From: Nannochloris sp. 'desiccata'
Taxonomy: Eukaryota; Chlorophyta; Trebouxiophyceae; Chlorellales; Chlorellaceae
Assembly: GCA_019044685.2 (NCBI GenBank)
Contig: JAGTXX020000011.1
Location: forward strand, 1,488,001-1,552,000
Reading direction: 5' to 3'
Length of the DNA: 64,000 nt
Part shown: positions 52,642 to 61,614 of the stretch, in pieces
Position numbering within the stretch: the stretch's first letter is position 1
How the letters are laid out: each line of letters begins with the position of its first letter
The notes under the pieces: generated by a model
Told to the model about the DNA's origin: nothing
The model's input: only the letters and a program-made list of their open reading frames with translations
The model's database searches: none
Program-made: the position numbers and the translations under genes

Positions 52642-54864
52642 ATGGATCCAGGAATGATGAAATTTGCATCAGAAATGATGAACAAAATGAGTCCAGAGCA
52701 GGTATGCGATCACCATATATCTCAAGCTCCGAGACTCGCGGCTGTCTTACCTGTTCGAACATTCATTATGATCACCGCCCAACCATCACGTCTCATATAT
52801 TTTTCTTACCCTTTTTTTCTTCTCCCTTTTACTATTCAGATGGCAGCTATGCAGCGACAAGCAGCTTCTATGGATCCTGCACAAATGCAGCAAGCAATGA
52901 ACATGTATCAAGGCATGTCCCCTGAACAACGCAGAGCAATGCAACAAACCGCCTCATCAATGGACCCAGAAACCTTGGTGCAACAAGCTGGAACAGCACA
53001 ATCTCAACTTTCTGCACAACAAAAATACCAGTACGACGGCTCTAATCAACTAAAACTTGAAGGAAATCGTCTGCACGGGCTTCAAAAATACAAAGAAGCA
53101 GCAGATAAATATAAAAGAGCTACGGAAAATTTATCAACACACACCGCTAGTCAATCAATAACCCTTCGCACCAGTTGCCATAGCAATTTAGCGAGTTGTT
53201 ATTTACAATTGAAGAAATGGAATGAGTGTGTGGCTGAATGCAATGCTGTGTTAACCGCTGATAACTCGAATAGAAAAGCTTTTTATAGAAGAGGGCAAGC
53301 ATATGTTGCTCTCGGGAAACCTGACCAAGCAGTAATTGATCTTCAAAAAGCTTTAGAGCTGTCGCCAGACTCTGAAAAGGGTGTTATTAGAGAGAAATTG
53401 CAAGAAGCTGAAGAGAAACAAAAGCATGCAGCACGAGGTGTTGTCATTCAAGAAATAAATGATCATGAAGAGGAAGAAAGTAGAAAGAAAGAAAATGGTG
53501 GTGGGATAGAAGACAATCATGAAGATGGACATGCTTCAGATAGCGCAATGCCTGCATTAAAAACTCCAGCCCCTTTCTCGGCAGCACCTGTCACAACCAG
53601 TGATAGGACTGCTGCCCCTGCCCCTGCCCCCGCCCCTCCACAAGAGCAAGTTGCCATGGCTGCTGAGATGATGCGTAATGACCCTGACATGGTCCGTAAA
53701 GCAGCTGAAATGATGGCAAATATGTCTGATGCTGAAATAGCTGCTAATATGGCGATGGCTGGTGGCGGTATGCCAGGTGCAACACCAGAGATGGCTAGAG
53801 CTGCGGCGGCAATGATGAAGAATATGTCGACAGATGAGATAAAGTACGTAGTGATTAAATTAGCCAGTTAGTTAGTTAGTTACTAGTCGATTAGAGTAGA
53901 TAAGAAGTAGATTATATACTCATTAAGACTTTAATTCATAAGTATGTGTCTGTATTGTGATAATTTATTAAACTCTTCTTTTGTTGTACTTCTGTTGTAC
54001 AGGACCATGGCGCAGAAGGCATCAGCATCTGGTTCTGGCAGTATCCCGACGACTACCTCCACCGGAGGCGCTCTTCCGTCTTACCCAGGAATGAATATGC
54101 CTGGTGCGATGCCTCAAGATTCTATTGCAGCCACAGCTGCAGCTACTGAATATATGAAGCAAGATCCTAGTATGCTTAAAAACGCAGCAAAAATGATGCA
54201 AGATATGGCACCAGAGCAACTTGAAGCGATGGCCGCATCGATGCCGGGTGGTGGTGCTGGGATGAAAATCGATCATGAACAGATGAAAATGGCGGCGAAA
54301 ATGATGGAATCGATGTCGCCTGAAGATTTTGAAAGGATGACAAGGATGGCACAGAGCATGGGGGGGGGGGGAGGTCCTTTGCCCGCCTCAACGGCCATAC
54401 CATCAGCATCAGCATGTACTGCTGCACCAGGAGTCGGTGCACCCATAACTCCGAACACTGCTACAGGAACTAATACTGCCTCTATTCCTGGAGCTGCCCC
54501 GCGATTTGACCCAGGTACAATTTCCCCAGACATGATGACTAATATGAGAAAACAAATGAATGACCCTGCTATGCTACGCAGCATGCAAAGCATGCTGAAA
54601 GGAATGGATCCACAAACTTTGGCATCTATGATGAAAGCGAGTGGGATGGATATGAGTCCGGAGCAGGCACAAAAGATGGTCGATTCATTAGGGAATGTCT
54701 CTGATAAGCAACTAGAGTGGATTGCAAAATTGTCGGGAATTGTGAATCTCATTATCGATACCTATCAAAGAATGAAAGCTTGGGCATTGTCAAATGGGGC
54801 AATGAGTGTGGCGTTGATTTTGTTGCTTGTGTTTCTTATCTTTAGGTGGTTGGGGTGGCTTTGA
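52642..54864 (+). CDS. OEP61: OEP61/TPR7-like Hsp70 co-chaperone receptor, tail-anchored
   Basis: A 641-residue protein. Exons are 52642-52701, 52840-53843 and 54003-54864. The open frame runs on through intron 1 and into intron 2, but splicing restores family sequence (MNKMSPEQ joined to MAAMQRQAASMDPAQMQQ). The N-terminus has Met-rich STI1-like motifs. A three-TPR clamp follows at about residues 80-210 (YQYDGSNQLKLEGNRLHGLQKYKEAADKYKRATENL, CHSNLASCYLQLKKW, RKAFYRRGQAYVALGKPDQAV). Then come repeated MM-x-x-M-(S/T)-x-(D/E) blocks, MRKQMNDPAMLRSMQSMLKGM, and a single C-terminal membrane helix. This is the layout of plant OEP61/TPR7, which receives Hsp70-bound preproteins at the plastid outer envelope or ER. 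A run of 12 G lies at 54360-54371 in exon 3. TGTAA is at 54967-54971. Confidence 0.9.
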
Positions 54865-55021
54865 TTTTTGTGCATAAGTTTCCCGGACAAGTTTAAAATT
54901 TTGTATTGCGGTGGGTGGGTGCAAGTCCTCACCCAAATCAGCACTGCTTGTTGTAGTGTTAATATCTGTAAGAGGTGTTTAAAAATAAAGATGGATTAAG
55001 CAAAATCAACTAATTTGAGAT

Positions 55022-56823
55022 ATGGAAAAAGGTCCAAGACTATCTGGCAATGCCTGGATACTGGCAATTCTATTGATCAGTTGCAATGCGATCTTGCGTG
55101 TTGATGCTAAAAAAATTCTGGTAGCTACAATGCCTGGCGGGACAAGCCACCTGCTGGAAATAATGCAAGTTGCCAATTATCTAGGCGATATGAATCATGA
55201 GGTGGCTTTATTAGTAGAAGATTGGGACCTAGAAAAATCTCGCAGAAAGCTCCCACTGAGTGTGGGTGACCAAGCTCCCACCTTTTTAATTGTTAGCCCC
55301 TTTGCCGATATAGCCGATGGTAGAAAGAACTTTGAAAAACAAGTAGAGGCATCTCAAGAGGAATCTCTGCCTGTAAGTTGACAGGAAATAGATAGAAAAT
55401 TTAGTGTTTTACTGAGAGCCTCTCGACCCAGTGAGAGGGCACTTGACTGTTGCAGAGTGCTGCCCTGTTTTTTATACCCTTCTTTAACAAAAGAATTCTT
55501 TCCAAACGCGTTGTACAGGCTTTGAAATATTTTATACAGCACCAGCATGACCAATGCCGTCGTCTGTTAAAAAGTACATCCTCTATCGCTAACATAAAAG
55601 CGTTTCAACCCGACCTGATAATTGCAGATACAACATATCCCTGTTCATCACTCTTAGCAGACATGCTCCACATACCAACAGTTCTTTTCTCCCCAACAAC
55701 TCTTCTTGAGCCTATATTTGCGGTCGCCCTAGGCTATCGAGTGCTCCCTTCCACAATTCCTGCTCACTCGAGTGGTCTGCCTGCTCCGAGAAATTTGTTA
55801 GAGCGCTTGTCGAATTGGGCACAGTACACAGCAGCACGAATTTTAATTAGTCCTTTAATACAGGAGATGGATGAGAATTTAAGAATTGAATTCGAAATTC
55901 CACCGAAAAATCTTCAATCCGTCAAACTCTTTCTTGTCAACGCTGATTTTGCTGTTGAATTTCCCCGTCAGCTTCCAGCTGGGATCAAATTCACTGGGCC
56001 ATTACTTGCATCCCCTGCAAAAGCGTTACCAAAAGATAGCGAAATAGCTCAAATCATTGACACATCACCACCAGCAGGCTTTATTTATGTCTCTTTCGGA
56101 TCGGTGTTTGTTCTGAACAATCCTGTTGAAATGAAAACGCTCGCCAAGGCACTTTCTTCTTTGACCCAATATACCATTCTTTGGCGCATAACGGAATGTG
56201 ATTTGCCAAGTGGACTCACATTTCAAGATTTACAACTAGGTTCTCAAGTACATACAATCAACTGGGCGCCACAAAACGATATTTTAGGCAGTGAGAAGCT
56301 TGCAGCGTTCATCTCCCATGGTGGTACGAATAGTGTCTACGAAGCAGCCTACCATGGGGTACCTCAAGTGAATGTTCCCTTTATGGGAGATCATAGAGAT
56401 CATGCAGCTAGAGCAGAGGCACAAGGCTTTGGTGTAACAGTATCTCAAAATAGTCTAGCTGCCGGGGATGCTCAACCGCTGCTTGATGCTATCGAAAAAG
56501 TAATCAATGATCCTACATTTAGACGAGAAGCGCAACGTGTTGGTGCAGAACTACGTGCATATGCCACTCCAGCACCACAGCGAGCTGCTGAATGGGTGGA
56601 ATTCGCCTTAAATTTGCCTGAAAATAGCAGTTTGTCGATTTCAGATCCTGCAGGAAAGTTGGGTTGGTTTGTAAGACGATCTCATGATGTGCATGCTGTG
56701 GTTGGTATTTTTGCTATTTTGGTAGTTGTGTTGGTGTATTTTATATTTGGGTTGTTGGGAAGAGCTGTGGGTAGGATAAACTCATCTGCTACACCGGTGG
56801 CAGATACAAAGAAGAACAACTAG
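55022..56823 (+). CDS. membrane-bound UDP-glycosyltransferase (GT1), ER-retained
   Basis: A 572-residue GT1 enzyme that moves sugar from a UDP-sugar to a small lipophilic acceptor. Exon 1 is 55022-55372 and exon 2 is 55456-56823 (phase 0). A signal peptide (AWILAILLISCNAILRVDA) opens the protein, with KILVATMPGGTSHLLEIMQVANYL after it. The UGT signature is VHTINWAPQNDILGSEKLAAFISHGGTNSVYEAAYHGVPQVNVPF. Near the end come one membrane helix (VVGIFAILVVVLVYFIFGLL) and the tail KKNN, which fits the KKxx ER-retrieval signal. Signal peptide, C-terminal anchor and KKxx are the topology of animal UGTs, whereas plant GT1 enzymes are soluble. The acceptor is unknown. Confidence 0.92.
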
Positions 56824-56862
56824 ATTTTATTTTCTTACAAAAGTTGAATACCCGGCCAGTAT

Positions 56863-57873
56863 CTACGGAATCACTTTTAATAACCTAGAATAGGCGTCAT
56901 ACAACGCAGGTGGCCATCTAGTCATCTCTCTAACTTCATTCAAATCTTTCCACAGGGCTCCATCAAGATCTTCTGCAGACGCCAATAACTCTTCTGCCAC
57001 GTCTACATTACCCTCTGCCCAGTTAACAGCAGCTAATGCTGCTCTGGCCTCTGCATAATTACTATTTTTACGAATAATCCCTCGCATAGTTTGCTTGGCC
57101 TTTGCTATGTCCCCTGTTTGATACTGCAAAGTAGCTGCTCGAAGGCGGTAGCCTGGTATTGCAGCCAAGTCAGCAGCTTTGTTATAGCTTTCTAGCGCGC
57201 CAGTATAATCTCCAACACGCATTTGCACATTGCCTTTATCAAACCAAGCAGCAAATTCTTTAGGGTCAGCAGCAGTGGCAGCATCACAGTCAGCAAGAGC
57301 TTTCTTGTAATAATCTGCGGCAGCGGTTTCCCGCCCTTGCTTTTCTTCGTTTACGCCGAGTTGCTCATATGCGATGGAGCGGTTCAAGCGTGGGACAGCT
57401 GCTTCTGGAGCAAGATCAACTGCTTTGGTGAAGTCTTCTAATGCTAGCTGGGTTTTGCCTTGTTGTAGATGGACATTCCCGAGATTGCTAAAGCCAGAAG
57501 CGCTCGAAGGGTCCTCTTGCGCTAAATACGCTTTGAAGAATTTTTCCGCTGCATCTAATCTACCTTCGTTTGCTGCTTCTAGCCCGGCCCGTAAAGTAGA
57601 GGATGTCACGTCTTCAACTCGGACGTTCTCTGCCAGTGCAGCGAGATGTGGGGCGGCGGTAGTAACGAGAATTGTAGTAGCAAAAAGAGGGCTTAATGCT
57701 CGGCAAAGTTGACTTTGGAGCGTAATCTGTTGCTGCTCTAATTTCTTATCATGGCTGTTTCTTTTGCTCGATGCCACAATGGATGCAGGCTTGTAATTAG
57801 TTTGCCATCTATGTGTGGGTAAAAACGATGTGATCTGTAACTGGCAGCAAGGATGAATGCATCTGGCAGCCAT
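56863..57873 (-). CDS. TPR protein, probably thylakoid-lumen targeted
   Basis: A 336-residue single-exon protein with about five tetratricopeptide repeats (RLDAAEKFFKAYLAQEDPSSASGFSNLGNVHLQQGKTQLALEDFTKAVDLAPEAAVPRLNRSIAYEQLG is the clearest run). The N-terminus is bipartite: a Ser/Lys/Arg-rich part of about 45 residues, then a hydrophobic segment (LSPLFATTILVTTAAPHLAALA) ending in an AxA-type cleavage site before ENVRVEDV. That is the form of plastid lumen targeting, here without a twin Arg. A role in photosystem assembly is only inference. TTACA (TGTAA on the minus strand) is at 56835-56839. Confidence 0.85.
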   Translation of the reverse strand: MAARCIHPCCQLQITSFLPTHRWQTNYKPASIVASSKRNSHDKKLEQQQITLQSQLCRALSPLFATTILVTTAAPHLAALAENVRVEDVTSSTLRAGLEAANEGRLDAAEKFFKAYLAQEDPSSASGFSNLGNVHLQQGKTQLALEDFTKAVDLAPEAAVPRLNRSIAYEQLGVNEEKQGRETAAADYYKKALADCDAATAADPKEFAAWFDKGNVQMRVGDYTGALESYNKAADLAAIPGYRLRAATLQYQTGDIAKAKQTMRGIIRKNSNYAEARAALAAVNWAEGNVDVAEELLASAEDLDGALWKDLNEVREMTRWPPALYDAYSRLLKVIP

Positions 57874-58110
57874 GTTTCCAGGATCACTTTAGACTTGTCA
57901 ACGTGGATGTATAGTTAGAATGTTGTAAGCTCACAGACGCTTATGTCTAATTGAGAGGTTCAGACTCTGAGAGGAAGAAGTCACTTCTTGAAGGCTTCGA
58001 AACTTGAAGAAAAACCCTGGCAAAGCTCTCCAGATAGCCGAGCAAGGCCTACATTGGGCATTTTGATTATATCAAGGACACAGAATATCGACCGGAACTA
58101 ACAGAAAATT

Positions 58111-59256
58111 ATGGGTGAGGCTGCGATTGCCGAATTTATATCGATCACCGGAGCTTCAAGGGGCGTAGCCCTTCGTATGCTCGATGCCTGTGGCGGAAAT
58201 TTGGAGGAAGCAGCGGAGAAATTCTTCGCAGATGGTGGCCCCAGCGCTGCAGCTCCCGCACAGCCTGCTGCTCGCAAACCTGCTGGAGGCAAAAGTGGAT
58301 CACGATCAAAAGGCATCAATAGCTTGGCCACGCTCAACCAACAAGATGAAGACTCTGATGACGATGATCACAATGAGTACTATGTAGGTGGAGAAAAGAG
58401 TGGCCAGGTAGTAAAAGGAGCCCCAAAAAATGAAGACCGCAGTGGCGATCCCATTGAAGGCATCTTTGAAAGCGCTCGTGCCTCTGGAGCTAGGCAAGGT
58501 CGTCCTGAAGACTTGCACCCTGATTCCCGTGCCGGTGCTTCTGGCGGTTTCCACGCGTTCGGTGGCCGTGCAAGGACGCTCGCTGGTGGTGACGCAGCAC
58601 CAGCTGAAAGCCAAGATAATAAAGAAGAACAAGAGGCAGAGGAGACCGCTAAAGAACTCACAGTTACCATTGCTTTTTACGCCAACGGTATATTCACTGT
58701 CAATGATGGAGAACCTCGCCGTATTGACGATCCTGCCAACTTGCAGTTTATGAATGCGATTTCCCGTGGTCAATGCCCTCCTGAATTAGACCCTGGTGAC
58801 CCTGATGTACACATTGCAGTGAACCTGGTACGCAGGGGAGAAGACTATACCCCCCCTGCTCAGCCTCGATTTACCGCTTTTGGTGGATCAGGTAGAAAGC
58901 TAACTGATACTACTGCTGATGCATCAGGATCAGGAGCACCTTCCACAAGCGCAGCTGCAGCAGCAACTGCAGCAGGAGGTGTAGCTTCAGGGGGTGTGCC
59001 TTGGGAAGGCGCCGATCCTGACCAGCCAAAAACCTCAATTCAGCTTCGCCTTGCAGATGGTTCTCGTCAAGTCGCTGAGTTTAATTTAGATCAAACTGTA
59101 GGGCATATTCGTAAATTTATCCATGCAGCAAGGCCGGATACGCCGAAGACGTATTCTTTGGCAACTGCGTTTCCTAAAGCGGCACTGCCTGATGATGATG
59201 TGACAATTGAAAGTGCGGGTTTGGCTAATTCTGTAGTTATTCAAAGAATGGATTAG
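58111..59256 (+). CDS. p47/NSFL1C-type Cdc48 adaptor (UBA-SEP-UBX)
   Basis: A 381-residue single-exon cofactor of the AAA ATPase Cdc48/p97. The domains are in the p47/Shp1/PUX order. A UBA-like fold lies at residues 1-42 (FISITGASRGVALRMLDACGGNLEEAAEKFF). A linker with an RTL-type motif (GGRARTLAG) precedes the SEP domain at about 185-265 (ANGIFTVNDGEPRRIDDPANLQFMNAISRGQCPPEL). The UBX domain is at about 300-381 (SIQLRLADGSRQVAEFNLDQTVGHIRKFI, then TYSLATAFPKAALPDDDVTIESAGLANSVV). The loop reads TAFPKA, like the FP turn that docks on Cdc48. TGTAA is at 59324-59328. Confidence 0.95.
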   Translation: MGEAAIAEFISITGASRGVALRMLDACGGNLEEAAEKFFADGGPSAAAPAQPAARKPAGGKSGSRSKGINSLATLNQQDEDSDDDDHNEYYVGGEKSGQVVKGAPKNEDRSGDPIEGIFESARASGARQGRPEDLHPDSRAGASGGFHAFGGRARTLAGGDAAPAESQDNKEEQEAEETAKELTVTIAFYANGIFTVNDGEPRRIDDPANLQFMNAISRGQCPPELDPGDPDVHIAVNLVRRGEDYTPPAQPRFTAFGGSGRKLTDTTADASGSGAPSTSAAAAATAAGGVASGGVPWEGADPDQPKTSIQLRLADGSRQVAEFNLDQTVGHIRKFIHAARPDTPKTYSLATAFPKAALPDDDVTIESAGLANSVVIQRMD

Positions 59257-59386
59257 TAAATTCTCTAACGATGTTTTGATATGCATAATATCTGCGTTTT
59301 TGTAGACGATAGTAAATTAAAGCTGTAAATGAAGTGTCTCTTAGACAGGCAATGAATATTTGAAAAATTTTGAGGTTTGACCAAGT

Positions 59387-59460
59387 TTGACTTCATGCAA
59401 TCACATTTGCCTCGATTTGAATTTTTTGAATTTCGAGGCAAATGTGATGCATGAAGTCAA
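59387..59460. repeat. near-perfect hairpin (29/28-nt arms, 17-nt loop)
   Basis: Arms 59387-59415 and 59433-59460 are inverted copies differing only by one extra A in the left arm. Each holds CACATTTGCCTCGA or its complement. The loop is AT-rich. It lies between the UBX gene 3' end and the GT2 gene start, 42 nt before its ATG. No target duplication flanks it. Confidence 0.9.
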
Positions 59461-59502
59461 TTAAATGAAGAAAAATTATGCTTCCTCCAGTAAACGTGCA
59501 AC

Positions 59503-61362
59503 ATGGGCAAATCAACTGCTCTATGGGGAAGAGAGGCGGTGCTCGGTGGGGTCGCCATCGCAGTGTTGGCGATGCTCATCAACACAGACATTTGGGATGG
59601 CTCTTCCTCTAAAACTTTGCAAGAATCGAATAAACTGAATAATTGTGAGTTGATTAGACTATTTATGAGTCTTTAGTAAGATATTGGACTTCTAGGCATT
59701 TTTTTTGAGTTCCAGACTCATGTTCCAAACCCATCTTGGATCCCAAGCATCGCCGGAGCAAACTTAGAAATTGTAATAAAGTAGGAAAACTAACCCCTTC
59801 TCTTTTGCTATGCATACCAGTGGCTGCTCGAATCTCCTCTAGAGCCATTAAATCGCGTGTGTGTCTCAACATGATTGCCAAAGATGAAGCCAAGAAACTC
59901 CTCGTTCCGGCTCTCAAGGCCGCCGCTCTCCACGTTACTGGCTATATGCTGTGCGACACTGGCTCTACAGACGGCACCCCGAATGTTACTCAATCTACAT
60001 TTGATCGTCTCAATATTACTGGAGCTATAGAACATCATGAGTGGAAAGATTTTTCCTCCAATAGAAATATGTGTATCGAGTCAGGACAGCGGTTGCTAAG
60101 TGATGTTTGTGATTACTGGCTGCTGCTAGATGCTGATCAAATAATGATTTCTACAGAAGATATAAGCCTATCGGAGCTTGAATTGACCGAACCAGCGTAC
60201 TGGTAATTTAATATATATTAATATAGCGCACTAAAACCTTGCCAATATCAGCCATCTTGTCACCGTTGACCAAAAGCTTATTTTCAATCAAATTTTTTGT
60301 TTGATTATTTACAGGTTACGTGAATCGTGCCATGGTACTCAATATTCTAACAAACGTATTGTCAGCACAAAATACGAATGGAAGTACTACGGTAAAGTCC
60401 ACGAATTTATCGCTGCTTCCCCACGAATGGATGCACTATACGGCACCCAATGTGGTACGTTGCCTACCTCAATTTATTCCCTTCACGATAGCGAGTTTGG
60501 GCGCGCCTTTGAACGCGACGCGGAGCTTCTCGAATCCGCTATCAAAGAAGATCCAGAAGATACACGTGCTCGATTTTACCTTGCTAATACCTATCGCGCT
60601 TTAGATAAAAGAGAGGATGCTATTATTCAGTGGGGTGCGAGAATAGCCTTAGCAGGGTGGCCAGAGGAAGCATATATGAGTGCCTTAGGGATAGCAATGA
60701 TGATGGAGGAGATTGTAAAGGAAGAAAATGACGAGAAGAGAGCATTAAGTGACGATACGTGGGAGCTGTTGATCGAAATCAACATGGCTGATACAGAGGA
60801 AGTAGAAGAGAAGAGAAATGAAAAATCCGAAGGGAAGGCGAGCGGGGGAGGTGCTGATGCTGTCGATGGTGTTACTCTCAACAAGGAGAAGGATAAGAAG
60901 GAAAATGTGACAAATAGGAGGAAAATACAATTATCAGATATTGTGACTGCCTACAGTGAAGCACACAACATTCTCCCGTACCGCCAAGAAGCCTCTTACT
61001 ACCTGGCTAGGATTTCCCGCCTTTTATTAAACGACTATGAGTCATCTTGTTATTTCGCTCAAGCAGCAATTGAAGGTGGCCCGTACTCGGATAGTACCCT
61101 GTTTGCCGATAGAGACATTTATAGGTTTCACATCCCTGATGAAGTGTGCACGTGCGGGTATCACGTGCCTGGAAAAGAAAGTGTCGGTCAAAAAAGTTGT
61201 GAAGAGTTAGTGGAGGCCTTGATAGAAGATGGAGCGAGAGAAAAGGGGGCACCTAGCTGGGCTAAGAATATGCTGAAACGCGTTAAAAATAATCTCAAAG
61301 TGTATACTACTACGGGTGGAAAAGAACAAGGAATTTCTGGAGCTGCATATGGCGGCGATTAA
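59503..61362 (+). CDS. GT2-family-like glycosyltransferase with TPR-like C-terminus, type II membrane
   Basis: A 558-residue protein from exons 59503-59644, 59716-60202 and 60315-61362. Exon 1 encodes a short cytosolic end and one membrane anchor (AVLGGVAIAVLAMLINT). The catalytic region resembles the GT2 fold: VCLNMIAKDEAKKLLVPALKAA, YMLCDTGSTDGTPNVT, the acidic WLLLDADQIM, and YWLRESCHGTQYSNKRIVSTKYEWKYYGKVHEFI. The C-terminal half has helical repeats (FERDAELLESAIKEDPEDTRARFYLANTYRALDKREDAIIQW) like TPRs and a Lys/Glu-rich insert near residues 375-420. Proteins of this layout are usually Golgi or ER glycosyltransferases; the sugar and acceptor are unknown. Confidence 0.83.
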
Positions 61363-61614
61363 TTTTTATTTTTACTTTCTTTGATTTCGTTGTCTTCGAG
61401 TTGCTTTTCTTCCTGCTTTTGCCTTTTTCTTAACATGTACTCCACGCAGTTGTTGTAGTTGATACTAGTTTTGCTGTTTTTACATTTGAATAATAAATAA
61501 TTAATTGACTTGTACAAAAACAAAAACACCAAGAAGAAGTATCTCTATTATACTATTACTATCTTATAGACTATCAAATACATATATGTGTAGATAAACT
61601 ATCTGATATACTAT

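Noticed and set aside
52702..52839. Reading OEP61 as one continuous frame through this stretch
   Set aside because: The stretch has GT...AG ends, a pyrimidine-rich 3' part and no family similarity. Removing it restores the Met-rich repeat sequence.
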